DNA of 64,000 bases from Coraliomargarita sp. (GTDB lineage: Bacteria > Verrucomicrobiota > Verrucomicrobiia > Opitutales > UBA953): the NCBI GenBank assembly GCA_024638885.1, contig JAHEJL010000010.1, positions 1-64,000 on the forward strand, in the 5' to 3' direction. Position numbers and translations under genes: made by a program. The notes under the pieces were generated by a model. That model saw nothing but the letters and a program-made list of their open reading frames with translations, made no database searches and had not been told where the DNA came from. Positions within the stretch are counted from its first letter, which is position 1; each line of letters starts with the position of its first letter. Positions 1 through 9,604 of the stretch are shown piece after piece.

Positions 1-1508
<1,508 letters not shown>

Positions 1509-1537
1509 GTTGGTATGGTTTGAGAGTTAGGGTTAGA

Positions 1538-1843
1538 TTATTCGACGACGGCGAGGATCTCTTCTTCGCGGAGGAGGAGGTAGATCTCTTCGTTGAGCTT
1601 CACTTCCGTGCCGGCGTACTTGCCGACCAGGACCTTGTCGCCGACCTTGACGTTGAAGGCGACCTTCTTGCCGTCCTTGTCGAGGGCGCCGGTGCCGAGG
1701 GCGATGACCTTGGCTTCCTGCGGCTTCTCCTTGGCGGAGTCAGGGATGATGATGCCGCCCTTGATTTCTTCAGCCTCTTCGATGCGCTGGAGGAGGACGC
1801 GATCGCCGAGGGGCTTGACGCTGGGTTTGGTGTTTTTGGCCAT
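1538..1843 (-). CDS. groES: Co-chaperonin GroES (10 kDa)
   Basis: Heptameric lid of the GroEL chamber. The ATG at 1841-1843 gives 101 aa ([20 protein letters not shown]), close to the usual 95-100. A longer reading to 1930 adds an unrelated low-complexity leader and is not preferred. The mobile loop region ([20 protein letters not shown]) and the terminal EEEILAVVE are typical. It is the first gene of groES-groEL. The upstream spacer contains no CIRCE element but does contain a -24/-12-like sequence and a G-rich inverted repeat, annotated separately. Confidence 0.97.
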   Translation of the reverse strand: MAKNTKPSVKPLGDRVLLQRIEEAEEIKGGIIIPDSAKEKPQEAKVIALGTGALDKDGKKVAFNVKVGDKVLVGKYAGTEVKLNEEIYLLLREEEILAVVE

Positions 1844-1889
1844 GGTGGGTGTTTGGGTAGAGGTTGGTCCGTGAGGACGTGGGTGGGGT

Positions 1890-1905
1890 TGCAGAACAGA
1901 TGCCA
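1890..1905 (-). promoter_or_regulatory. Candidate sigma-54-type (-24/-12) promoter of groES-groEL
   Basis: Read on the minus strand the site is TGGCATCTGTTCTGCA. It has the GG and GC dinucleotides at the required 10-nt spacing and 12 to 13 matches to TGGCAYRNNNNTTGCW. It lies about 46 nt upstream of the groES ATG, a suitable distance for a transcription start and leader. This is a sequence match only; no RpoN or enhancer-binding protein gene is in the window, and a chance match in a short region cannot be excluded. Confidence 0.27.
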
Positions 1906-2042
1906 AAGCCCTTTTACCGAGGTTTAGCAAACGATTTAGGGGTTTTTCTAGGGTCTACCCTCCTCCCGCCCCCCTAAATGAGCCATTGTTCCCTGTTTTG
2001 CTCGGGACAGGGTGTCACACGGGTGGGACAAGTGAAACACTA

Positions 2043-2129
2043 TGGGTAGGGATAGGGGTAGGGGTCGGGGTAGGCACGACACCTTGTTTTACTGACTCAC
2101 AAACTACCACTGCCCCCACCCCTACCCCT
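2043..2129. repeat. G-run cluster and 12-bp inverted repeat upstream of groES
   Basis: Within the 291-nt spacer between the TPR gene and groES, the plus strand at 2043-2070 carries five closely spaced runs of three or four Gs, matching a G-quadruplex pattern. The element aggggtaggggt (2054-2065) is repeated inverted as acccctacccct (2118-2129), so the strand can alternatively form a stem with a 52-nt loop. No ORF is supported here. It could terminate the TPR-gene transcript or act as a DNA-structure element; function is not known. Confidence 0.55.
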
Positions 2130-2134
2130 TTGTC

Positions 2135-2509
2135 TCAGAGTTCCCCGGGCTGCTTGCCTTCGGGTTCCTTGAGCTGATCGCCCCAACCGAGGATGCGCGC
2201 CTGGGCTCCGTGATGCTCGGCCTTGGTCTTGTCGCCGCGCTCCATCCAGATGCGGGACATGGAAGTGTGGACGTGGATGTCCTTGGGGCGCAGCGCGAGG
2301 GCCTGTTCGCCGGCGGCCAGGGCTTCGTCGAACTGACGCGACGCGAAATGGACCTCGGCCTTGGCCAGCCACGCTTCGAAGCAGGCCGGATCGGCGGTGA
2401 CGGCGGCCTGCAGCTTCGCCAGCGCCGCGGCTTCGTCGCCGATGGCGAAGTCGAACGACGCCTCCTCCGCCAAGGCCAGGGCGCGCGCGGTGGGCGAAGA
2501 TTCGGACAT
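2135..2509 (-). CDS. Small tetratricopeptide-repeat protein
   Basis: A 124-aa protein starting [18 protein letters not shown] at the ATG at 2507-2509. Helical TPR-type units are visible: [40 protein letters not shown], then [20 protein letters not shown] and a fourth partial unit. There is no signal peptide, so it is probably cytosolic. TPRs mediate protein-protein contacts; the partner is unknown. It is transcribed divergently from the aminopeptidase gene with an 87-nt gap. The next gene downstream on this strand is groES, 291 nt away, so co-transcription is unlikely. Confidence 0.8.
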   Translation of the reverse strand: MSESSPTARALALAEEASFDFAIGDEAAALAKLQAAVTADPACFEAWLAKAEVHFASRQFDEALAAGEQALALRPKDIHVHTSMSRIWMERGDKTKAEHHGAQARILGWGDQLKEPEGKQPGEL

Positions 2510-2596
2510 GCGGACACCGTGCGAGGAGCCCGCGGCATCGCAAGCGCTCCTTTCACGCTTGGAAAGGGGCCGAGGGGGTCGCAACTTACCCTCATC

Positions 2597-3715
2597 ATGG
2601 ATCCTCGCTACGGAAAGCTCGCCGACGTCCTCTGCGGTTTCTCGACCCGCCTCAAGAAGGGGGAGAACGTGCTCATCGACGCCCACGACGTCCCCGAGGA
2701 TTTCGTCATCGCCCTCATCCGGGCCGCCCGCGAACGCGGCGCCACCCCGATGGTCAACCTCCACAAGGCCCGCGTCGGCCGCGAGATGGTCAAGGGCGGC
2801 ACCAAGGAACAGTTCAAGCTGGCCGCCGACCACGAGCTCGCCCGCATGAAGAAGATGCAGGCCTACATCGCCGTGCGCGGTTCGGACAACATCTTCGAAG
2901 GCAGCGACATCCCGGCCGCCCAGGCCAAGCTCAACGGCGAGATGATGCGCCCGGTCCTCGACCACCGTGTCAACAAGACGAAATGGGTCGTCCTCCGCTG
3001 GCCCACCTCCTCGATGGCCCAGCAGGCCAAGATGAGCACCGAAGCCTTCGCCGACTTCTACTTCCGCGTCTGCACGCTCGACTACTCCCGCATGATCCCG
3101 GGCATGGAAGCCTTGAAGCAGGCGATGATGAAGACCGACGAGGTCCACATCGTCGGCCCGGGCACCGACCTGAAGTTCAACATCAAGGGCATGAACGCCA
3201 TCCCCTGCGGCGGCGAATACAACATCCCCGACGGCGAGGTCTTCACCGCGCCGATCAAGGACTCCGTCAACGGCGTGCTGCAGTACAACTGCGCGACCAT
3301 CTACCAGGGCGTCTCGTTCGAGAACATCCGCCTCGTCTTCCGCAAGGGCAAGATCGTCGAGGCCACCTCGAACAATACCAAGCGCCTCAACGAGATCCTC
3401 GATACCGACGGCGGCGCGCGCTTCATCGGCGAGTTCGCCATCGGCTTCAACCCGCACATCCTCAACCCGATGCAGGACATCCTGTTCGACGAGAAGATCG
3501 CCGGTTCCTTCCACTTCACGCCCGGCAAGTGCTACGAGACCACCGACAACGGCAACCATTCGTCCATCCACTGGGACATGGTCTGCATCCAGCGCCCCGA
3601 ATACGGCGGCGGTGAGATCCGCTTCGACGGCCAGGTGATCCGCAAAGACGGCCTCTTCCTCCCTAAGCCCCTCCAGAAATTGAATCCCGCATACCTCCTC
3701 GGTAAGGCCAAATAA
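2597..3715 (+). CDS. M29-family (thermophilic aminopeptidase) metallopeptidase
   Basis: Predicted 372-aa cytosolic exopeptidase. Peptidase family M29 enzymes (AmpS, AmpT) remove N-terminal residues using a two-metal centre built from Glu, His and Asp. The C-terminal half shows the family pattern: GEFAIGFNP (metal-ligand Glu), [12 protein letters not shown] and [11 protein letters not shown] (His and Asp ligands). The N-terminal half carries [15 protein letters not shown], a typical family opening. The start [14 protein letters not shown] is preceded by a short spacer after the divergent TPR gene. The stop is 1 nt from the ATG of the following pseudouridine synthase, so the two are likely co-transcribed. 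Confidence 0.85.
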   Translation: MDPRYGKLADVLCGFSTRLKKGENVLIDAHDVPEDFVIALIRAARERGATPMVNLHKARVGREMVKGGTKEQFKLAADHELARMKKMQAYIAVRGSDNIFEGSDIPAAQAKLNGEMMRPVLDHRVNKTKWVVLRWPTSSMAQQAKMSTEAFADFYFRVCTLDYSRMIPGMEALKQAMMKTDEVHIVGPGTDLKFNIKGMNAIPCGGEYNIPDGEVFTAPIKDSVNGVLQYNCATIYQGVSFENIRLVFRKGKIVEATSNNTKRLNEILDTDGGARFIGEFAIGFNPHILNPMQDILFDEKIAGSFHFTPGKCYETTDNGNHSSIHWDMVCIQRPEYGGGEIRFDGQVIRKDGLFLPKPLQKLNPAYLLGKAK

Positions 3716-3716
3716 C

Positions 3717-4835
3717 ATGGCCAACCAAAAAAAGCCGAAGAAGGCCCAGCCCAAGCGCCTCGGATCCCGTCCGCAGGCCCGCACGGCCAAGGCGCTCAAG
3801 CGCAAGGCCAAGCCCGCCCCGCACGTGCCCTACGCGGCCCGTCCGGCCAAGGCGCCCGTCGAGGAGGCCCGCCCGGATGAGATCTTCAAGACCCGCATCC
3901 CGAGCGAGTTCGAACCCGCCCGCGCCGACAAGATCATCGCCACGCTCCTCGACGGCGTCAGCCGCTCGCGCGTGCAGAAGGCCCTCGACCTCGGCATGGT
4001 GAAGGTCAACGGCCAGACGGCGAATTGCCGCACGCTGCTCAACCCCGGCGACGCCATCGAGGTCGCCCTGCCCTCCCCCGGCGAGCCCACCGCACGCCCG
4101 GTGAAGATGGCCCTCGAGGTCCTCTTCGAAGACGCGCACATCATCGCCGTCAACAAGCCCGCCGGCCTGCTCACGCACCCGGTGCAAGGCTCCGACGAGG
4201 TCTCCATCGTCCACGGCCTGCTCCATTACACCAAGGGCAAGCTCGCCCCGGCCGGCGGCGCGCCCCGCCCCGGCGTCGTGCATCGCCTCGACCGCGAGAC
4301 CTCCGGCGTCATCGTGCTCGCGAAGACCGACAAGGCCTACCACGCGCTCGTCGCCCAGTTCGCCGAACGCACCGCGCAGAAGGAATACCTCGCCTTGGTC
4401 GACAAGGCCCCGCGCCTGCTCTCCGGCGTCATCAACGCCAACATCGACCGCCACCGCACCGTCCGCGTGCGCATGGCCGTCCGCGAAGACGGCCGCGAAG
4501 CCATCACCGACTGGCGCGTCGAAGAGAAGTACGGCGTCGAGTCCGCGCTCGTCCGCGCCTTCCCGCACACCGGCCGCACGCACCAGATCCGCGTCCACCT
4601 CGCGCACATCACCCACCCGATCCTCGGCGACCGCACGTACGGCAAGTTCGACGTCCCGAGCTACGCCGGCTGGCCGATGCCCCGCGTGATGCTCCACGCC
4701 CACAAGCTTACCCTGACGCACCCGCAGACCGGCAAGCCGCTCACGATCACCGTCGAGCCGCCCAAGGACTTCCAGGAGCTCAAGGCCTGGCTGGCCAATA
4801 AGTTCGGCCGCAAGTCCTACCTGTTGTCCGCGTAA
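3717..4835 (+). CDS. RluA-family 23S rRNA/tRNA pseudouridine synthase
   Basis: Converts specific uridines to pseudouridine. The 372-aa protein has a lysine-rich N-terminal extension of about 55 residues, an S4-type RNA-binding region (ADKIIATLLDGVSRSRVQKA, MVKVNGQ) and the catalytic core with GVVHRLDRETSGVIVLAK, whose Asp is the catalytic residue. HTGRTHQIRVHLAHITHPILGD completes the family signature. The S4 plus RluA layout resembles RluD/RluC, but the substrate cannot be assigned from sequence alone. The basic leader is longer than in E. coli homologs and probably aids RNA contact. It ends just before a strong hairpin shared with the sulfatase gene. Confidence 0.9.
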   Translation: MANQKKPKKAQPKRLGSRPQARTAKALKRKAKPAPHVPYAARPAKAPVEEARPDEIFKTRIPSEFEPARADKIIATLLDGVSRSRVQKALDLGMVKVNGQTANCRTLLNPGDAIEVALPSPGEPTARPVKMALEVLFEDAHIIAVNKPAGLLTHPVQGSDEVSIVHGLLHYTKGKLAPAGGAPRPGVVHRLDRETSGVIVLAKTDKAYHALVAQFAERTAQKEYLALVDKAPRLLSGVINANIDRHRTVRVRMAVREDGREAITDWRVEEKYGVESALVRAFPHTGRTHQIRVHLAHITHPILGDRTYGKFDVPSYAGWPMPRVMLHAHKLTLTHPQTGKPLTITVEPPKDFQELKAWLANKFGRKSYLLSA

Positions 4836-4852
4836 GCGTCAGCAAAGGGCTT

Positions 4853-4892
4853 AAATAGGGGCAGGGCTAGTCATCTAGCCCTGCCCCTATTT
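4853..4892. terminator. Perfect 18-bp bidirectional terminator hairpin
   Basis: The sequence at 4853-4870 is the exact reverse complement of 4875-4892 with a 4-nt loop (tcat). The stem is AAAT/ATTT-flanked, so each strand ends in a U-tract. It sits between two converging genes (stop codons at 4835 and 4898), exactly where a shared rho-independent terminator is expected. Confidence 0.9.
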
Positions 4893-4897
4893 GTTGT

Positions 4898-6310
4898 TCA
4901 GTAACCCTTCTGACCGGGCTGGGGCAGCTTGGCCGGGGCTTTCCAATCGGCGGGCAAGATCTTCGCGGCGGTCAGCGGATCATCGTCGCCGTCGGCCTTC
5001 ATCTCGGCGGCGAGTCTCTCGAGCATGGCCTTTATACGATCGGCCTGGGCCGGATCGGCGGACAGGTCCTTGGTCTCGAACGGATCGGACCGCAGGTCGA
5101 AGAGCTGCGTGCGGTCGATATGGGGGTAGCGGATCAACTTCCAGCGTCCGTCGTTAAGCGCCTTCTGGATGGTCTTGTAACCGAACATGAGGGAAGGCCG
5201 CGCGGGGCGTGCAGGATCCTTGAGCACCTCGGCGAAATCACGGCCCTGGGAAGTCTGCGGCGCGGTGACGTCGCACAGCTTGCCCAGCGTCGGCATGACG
5301 TCGAAGAGGTAGCACATCGCCTCGCTCCGCTGGTCGGCGGCGATGCCCGGGCCGGCGAAGATGAGCGGCACGCGCATGGAGTGCTCATAGAGGTTCTGCT
5401 TGCCGATGAGGCCGTGCGAACCGCGGGCGACGCCGGAGTCGGCCGCGAAGACGATGATCGTGCTGGCGGCGTAGGGGGAAGCGTCGACAGCGTCGAGGAC
5501 GCGGCCGATCTGGAGGTCGAGGAAGGAGACATAGCGATAGTAGTCGGCCAGCATCGCCCGGATGTCCTCCGGCCGACGCGGCCAAGGGAGGAGCTGCTCG
5601 TCGCGGATGACCATCTCGCCGTTGTCGAACGGATGCTGGGGCAGGAAGTTCGGTGGCAGCGGGATCGAGGCCGGGTCATATTTCACCGGGAAGTCGTCGG
5701 GCACGATGTGCGGGTCGTGCGGGCCGTCGAAGGCCAGGTAAGCGAAGAACGGCTGCCGGCCGTCGCGGGACTTCAGGAAAGCCAAGGTCTCATCGGTGGC
5801 CTCTTCGCAGAGGTGCTTCGGCGCCACCTTGCCGGGCGTGAGCTTGCCGTTCGGCAGCAGGTCGCTGGTCGGAGCCTTGAGCGGGTTGACCATGCCGCCC
5901 ACGAAGAGCGCCTTCGCGTTCTGGAAGGACTTCGAGATCGAAGGCGGACCGTTATGCCATTTGCCCGTGGCGAAGGTCGCATAGCCGGCCTGACCGAAGG
6001 CGTGGGGCCAGGTTTCATGCTTCATCAGCTTCTCGTCGATCTGGGCGAGCGAGCGACCGGAGAGCAGCATCGCCCGCGAGGGCACGCAGGTCGCGCCTTG
6101 GTTGCCGCCCTGCATGTAGGCCCGATTAAACGCGACGCCGCGTTTCACGAGCCGATCGAGGTTCGGGGTCTTGATGACCGGATTCCCCAAGGCCGCGATG
6201 GTGTCCGCCCGCTGGTCGTCGGCGAAGATGAAGACGACGTTGGGCGTCGTCGCGGCGCGCAGCGACAAGGCCATGGCGCAGAACACGACGATGAGGCGGG
6301 GCAGGCTCAT
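4898..6310 (-). CDS. Secreted arylsulfatase-type sulfatase (formylglycine, S1 family)
   Basis: Hydrolyses sulfate esters, most likely on a polysaccharide or other sulfated substrate in the periplasm. The ATG at 6308-6310 gives 470 aa with a signal peptide (MSLPRLIVVFCAMALSLRAA). The metal-binding NVVFIFADDQRADT follows. Cys75 lies in CVPSR, the C-x-P-S-R sequence that is modified to formylglycine by a sulfatase-maturating enzyme. FATGKWH and FDGPHDPH are further family blocks, and VFAADSG precedes the C-terminal domain. No maturase gene is in the window. It is on the same strand as the CDF gene, 40 nt away. Confidence 0.93.
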   Translation of the reverse strand: MSLPRLIVVFCAMALSLRAATTPNVVFIFADDQRADTIAALGNPVIKTPNLDRLVKRGVAFNRAYMQGGNQGATCVPSRAMLLSGRSLAQIDEKLMKHETWPHAFGQAGYATFATGKWHNGPPSISKSFQNAKALFVGGMVNPLKAPTSDLLPNGKLTPGKVAPKHLCEEATDETLAFLKSRDGRQPFFAYLAFDGPHDPHIVPDDFPVKYDPASIPLPPNFLPQHPFDNGEMVIRDEQLLPWPRRPEDIRAMLADYYRYVSFLDLQIGRVLDAVDASPYAASTIIVFAADSGVARGSHGLIGKQNLYEHSMRVPLIFAGPGIAADQRSEAMCYLFDVMPTLGKLCDVTAPQTSQGRDFAEVLKDPARPARPSLMFGYKTIQKALNDGRWKLIRYPHIDRTQLFDLRSDPFETKDLSADPAQADRIKAMLERLAAEMKADGDDDPLTAAKILPADWKAPAKLPQPGQKGY

Positions 6311-6350
6311 GCACCCATCCAAGCCGTCCGCCCAGCGAAGGCAACCCGGC

Positions 6351-7271
6351 TTAATCGTTGAAACCGTGATGGCCGTCCTGCTTGCGATGCTCGGGCATGT
6401 CCGGCTCGACGTGCACGAGGACCGAGACGACCTCCGGATGCGAACGCAGGATGTCGGCCTTGATCCGGCCGGCGATGGCATGGCCTTCGGCGACGGTGGC
6501 GTGCTCCGCGACTTGGAGGTGGAAATCGACCTCGAAGCGGTCGCCTAGGCGGCGGGCGCGGAAAGCGTGGAAGCCCTTGGCGCCAGGGGCGGCGAGGATG
6601 TGCTCGCTCAGGTCGTGCAGGACGTGCTCAGCCGGGGCGGTATCGAGCAGGTCCTCGCAGGCGCCCTTGAAGAGCTTGATCCCTTCGGCGCCCAACCAGC
6701 CGGCGAGCACCAAGCCCACGACCTTATCGAGAGCCTTCCACTCCGGATGGACGTTGGCGATGACGACGGCGACCAAGGCGAGCAGCGACGCGACCGCGTC
6801 GGCGCGATGGTCCGTGGCGTTGGCCATCAGCAGGCGGGAGCCCAGGCGCTCGGCCTGGCGGCGGGCATACTGGTAGAAACCTTCCTTGATGAGCAAAGCG
6901 GCGCCGGCGACCCAGGCGGCGGCGAGACCGGGCGGCGGGGTCTCCGCTCCGCTGACGAGGGCGGAGAGCGATTGCCAGGCGAGACCGAGGCAGAAGATCA
7001 GCACCAACGACGAGATGAGCATCGTCGCCAGCGTCGAGAAACGGTGATGGCCGTAAGGATGATCGTCGTCCTTCGGCAGATGGGCGAACTTCAGTCCGAT
7101 GATCGCGGCGATGTCGCTGGCGATATCGACCAAGGAGTGGATGCCGTCGGCCACGAGGGCCTGCGAAGAGGCGACGAGGCCAACGCTGAGCTTCGCGCCG
7201 GCCATGAGCACGTTGACCGCCAAGCTGAGCGCCACGGTCAGACCACCCTCGCGCTGCAGCGTCGTGCTCAT
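6351..7271 (-). CDS. Cation diffusion facilitator (CDF) family metal transporter
   Basis: Proton-coupled efflux of a divalent metal across the inner membrane. The 306-aa protein has about six membrane segments. The two metal-site motifs are HxxxD in ADGIHSLVDIASD (TM2) and HxxxD in ATDHRADAVAS (TM5). Between them are KFAHLPKDDDHPYGHHRF, the cytosolic loop typical of the FieF/MamM group. A C-terminal cytoplasmic domain rich in His ends HRKQDGHHGFND. The HxxxD pair favours zinc, but metal specificity cannot be read reliably. Its ATG overlaps the stop of the upstream gene by 4 nt (ATGA), so the two are translationally coupled. Confidence 0.9.
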   Translation of the reverse strand: MSTTLQREGGLTVALSLAVNVLMAGAKLSVGLVASSQALVADGIHSLVDIASDIAAIIGLKFAHLPKDDDHPYGHHRFSTLATMLISSLVLIFCLGLAWQSLSALVSGAETPPPGLAAAWVAGAALLIKEGFYQYARRQAERLGSRLLMANATDHRADAVASLLALVAVVIANVHPEWKALDKVVGLVLAGWLGAEGIKLFKGACEDLLDTAPAEHVLHDLSEHILAAPGAKGFHAFRARRLGDRFEVDFHLQVAEHATVAEGHAIAGRIKADILRSHPEVVSVLVHVEPDMPEHRKQDGHHGFND

Positions 7272-7912
7272 TTGGGTGAGTTAGCCTTAATCAGCTCGGC
7301 TTCGGCCTGCCAGTCGATTCGGACCAGGTGGGCATCGGCCACGGCCGGATGGCCCTTCAGTTCCTGCACCAAGGCCTCGAGCTTGGCCCAAGGAGCGCCA
7401 CCGGGCAGCTTGCGCCAGGCATGAAGACGGATGAGGGCCGACTCATGGTCCGGCCAGAATTCCGCGACATCACCAGAGGCGATCTGCACCTCGAAAGGTT
7501 GGCGCCCCGGCTTGAGTTTGACGGCGATGCGATCGGCGTAGGCGAATTCGTAGGATTCGACCGGACCGGCCTCGGCCAAGGCGACGCCCGGGGCGTAGGA
7601 CTCCTTGATGAGGATATGCTCTTCAGGGAGTTCGCGGCCATCCGAAGCGTAATGACGGCTACCGCCGGTGACGAGCGTGCGGACCTTCACCCCGCCCTGC
7701 CGCTCGGCGACCTGCTCGAACAGCACATACCGGCCGTAGAAGCCCTTCTTCATCACCGCGAAGTCATACATCATCGGGGCCATGCTCAGCGAGGAGCGCA
7801 CGGCGCGGAGCTGGTTCTTCTTCTCGCTGCCGCAGGACTTGCCGCCGAGGAGGAGCACGACGCCGAGCAAGGCGCCGACCAGGAAGATGACGAAACGTTC
7901 GCGCTGACCCAT
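7268..7912 (-). CDS. Membrane-anchored protein of unknown function
   Basis: A 214-aa protein with one N-terminal membrane anchor (FVIFLVGALLGVVLLLGG) followed by a soluble domain presumably facing the periplasm. I do not recognise the family. The domain is mixed alpha/beta with a repeated theme of basic and aromatic residues (HAWRKLPGGAPWAKLEALVQ) and no catalytic signature. It lies directly upstream of the CDF transporter with a 4-nt ATGA overlap, so it is probably made together with it. A role as an accessory of the transporter is only a guess. The divergent thioesterase gene starts about 100 nt away. Confidence 0.72.
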   Translation of the reverse strand: MGQRERFVIFLVGALLGVVLLLGGKSCGSEKKNQLRAVRSSLSMAPMMYDFAVMKKGFYGRYVLFEQVAERQGGVKVRTLVTGGSRHYASDGRELPEEHILIKESYAPGVALAEAGPVESYEFAYADRIAVKLKPGRQPFEVQIASGDVAEFWPDHESALIRLHAWRKLPGGAPWAKLEALVQELKGHPAVADAHLVRIDWQAEAELIKANSPK

Positions 7913-8009
7913 GCCGAGACATCAGCCGAGGAAGCCGCCCGGGGCAAGGAGAAGCCTCCGCGGCGCCGTTTGGCGTTGGAAATTCGCCCGCGGACGCCAA
8001 AACAGGCTC

Positions 8010-8414
8010 ATGCTTCAGGCCACCGTCGAGACCCGCGTCCGCTTCGCCGAGACCGATGCGATGGGCGTCACCTACCACGGCAACTACCTGCCTTGGTTCG
8101 AGATGGCCCGCGTCGCCCTGCTCGACCAGCTCGGCACCCCCTACCGCCAGCTCGAGCAAGACGGCTTCCTGCTGCCCGTCCTCGAGACCGGCCTGACCTA
8201 CCACCGCCCTTCCCGCTTCGACGACCGCGTCCGCATCACCGTGACCCTCGCCGAGAAACCCAAGGCCCGCCTGAAGCTGACCTACCAGGTCGAACGCGAC
8301 GGCGAACTGCTCGTCGAAGGCTTCACCGTCCATGCCTTCGTGAACCGCGAGTTCAAGGCCGTGCGCCCGCCGGAGAACGTCGAGGCCGCGATGCGCCAAG
8401 CCTTCGGAGCCTGA
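8010..8414 (+). CDS. YbgC/FadM-like hotdog-fold acyl-CoA thioesterase
   Basis: Hydrolyses acyl-CoA thioesters. The 134-aa length and the motif RVRFAETDAMGVTYHGNYL place it in the 4-hydroxybenzoyl-CoA thioesterase group, with the catalytic Asp in ETDAMG and the tyrosine-histidine pair after it. The start MLQATVETRVRF at 8010 is preferred; a longer frame upstream to 7911 reads low-complexity basic residues and lies in the divergent spacer. The stop is 4 nt before the ATG of the metallo-hydrolase gene. The physiological acyl substrate is unknown. Confidence 0.88.
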   Translation: MLQATVETRVRFAETDAMGVTYHGNYLPWFEMARVALLDQLGTPYRQLEQDGFLLPVLETGLTYHRPSRFDDRVRITVTLAEKPKARLKLTYQVERDGELLVEGFTVHAFVNREFKAVRPPENVEAAMRQAFGA

Positions 8415-8418
8415 TTTC

Positions 8419-9069
8419 ATGAAGATCGCCGCCGCCCCCTTGGGACCTTTCGAAACCAACGCCTACCTCGTCGTCGCCGAGAACGGCAAGGACTGCTGCG
8501 TGATCGACGCCCCCAAGGACGCCGGCCCGCTGCTGCTGGAGGAGATCAAGCAGCAGGGCCTCCACCTGACGCACCTGCTCATCACGCACGGCCACTGGGA
8601 CCACATGTGCGACGGGCACCACTTCGCCGCCGCCGGCGCCAAGGTCATCGCGCACCAGGCCGACCAGCAGCTCATCGAGAACATCGAAGCCTACCGCAAC
8701 CGTTACCAGTCGATGATCCCGTCGCTCTCCGACGACGACTTCCGCTCGGTGAAGGTCGACCGCTGGGTGGATGACGGCGACGTCGTCGAAGCCTGCGGCT
8801 TCAAGTTCGAGATCCGCCACGTCCCCGGCCACTGCCCGGGCAGCATCCTCTTCTACGCCGCCGACCAGAAGATCGCCTTCACCGGCGACGCCATCTTCAA
8901 AGGCTCCGTCGGCCGGACCGACCTCCCGAACGGCGATTGGAACCAGCTGCTGACCTCGATCCGCGCGCGCATCTACACCCTGCCGGACGACGTCGTGCTC
9001 CTGCCCGGACACGGCGGCCAGACCTCCGTCGGCGTGGAGAAGCAGACCAATCCTTACGCCAAGCCCTGA
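8419..9069 (+). CDS. Glyoxalase-II-like metallo-beta-lactamase-fold hydrolase
   Basis: A 216-aa dinuclear-metal hydrolase. The metal motif THGHWDH (HxHxDH) is near residue 57. Further ligands are the His of HVPGHCPGS, the Asp of TGDAIF and the His of LLPGHGG near the C-terminus. This compact form resembles YcbL-type glyoxalase II and other small MBL hydrolases of thioesters such as S-lactoylglutathione. Start MKIAAAPLGPFETNAYLV is typical. It is sandwiched between the thioesterase and an unknown gene with 4-nt gaps, so these three form one operon. Confidence 0.9.
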   Translation: MKIAAAPLGPFETNAYLVVAENGKDCCVIDAPKDAGPLLLEEIKQQGLHLTHLLITHGHWDHMCDGHHFAAAGAKVIAHQADQQLIENIEAYRNRYQSMIPSLSDDDFRSVKVDRWVDDGDVVEACGFKFEIRHVPGHCPGSILFYAADQKIAFTGDAIFKGSVGRTDLPNGDWNQLLTSIRARIYTLPDDVVLLPGHGGQTSVGVEKQTNPYAKP

Positions 9070-9073
9070 GCCG

Positions 9074-9586
9074 GTGCCGACCCCCTGCCCGTTCCTGCCG
9101 TCCTGCGGCCGCCCGCTCTCGTGGCGCGACCTCAACGCCTTGCGGGATGACCAAGGCCCGGAGCTGTATCGGCTATGCCTGGAATACGGCCAGCAGCTCT
9201 GGCTGGATGACCTGCCCGCGCGGGCGCTGCTCGCGGTCGACCGGGCGCTGTATTGCGACGTCCCCGGCGACGCCGAGGTCCTGACCGAATACGCGATGCC
9301 CTACCGGGCCATCGGCTGGATGGTCCGGCAACCCAGCGAAAGCTTCACCGGCAACGCCCGGGTGCACTATCAGCACCTCGCCGACCGCGTGCGCGGCGAA
9401 CGGGCCGATCTCAAGAAGTGGCGAGCCTGGGCCGCCTGGGCCGTGACGCGACACGTCCGACCCGACCTGACCGGCGACCCTAAGCACATCGTCATCGAAC
9501 CGACGCCCGCCGAGATCGAAGCCGGCCTGCGGGCCCATGGCGTCAACGGCGAGATCGCCGAATGGCATAAGGCCCTCGCCGACTGA
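9074..9586 (+). CDS. Conserved-looking hypothetical protein (GTG start)
   Basis: A 170-aa protein starting with GTG at 9074, 4 nt after the preceding stop. The N-terminus carries two cysteines (PTPCPFLPSCGRPLSW). The rest is helix-rich with many Trp and charged residues (DLKKWRAWAAWAVTRHVRPDL), and no signal peptide or membrane segment. I do not recognise the family. Codon use and spacing match the neighbours, so it is very probably a real gene, most likely co-transcribed with the thioesterase and hydrolase. Confidence 0.72.
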   Translation: MPTPCPFLPSCGRPLSWRDLNALRDDQGPELYRLCLEYGQQLWLDDLPARALLAVDRALYCDVPGDAEVLTEYAMPYRAIGWMVRQPSESFTGNARVHYQHLADRVRGERADLKKWRAWAAWAVTRHVRPDLTGDPKHIVIEPTPAEIEAGLRAHGVNGEIAEWHKALAD

Positions 9587-9604
9587 ACCACCGCACTATT
9601 TTCC

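Noticed and set aside
1844..2000. CIRCE element (HrcA operator) upstream of groES
   Set aside because: No TTAGCACTC-N9-GAGTGCTAA pattern is present; only a short GCTAAA fragment, with no matching left arm.
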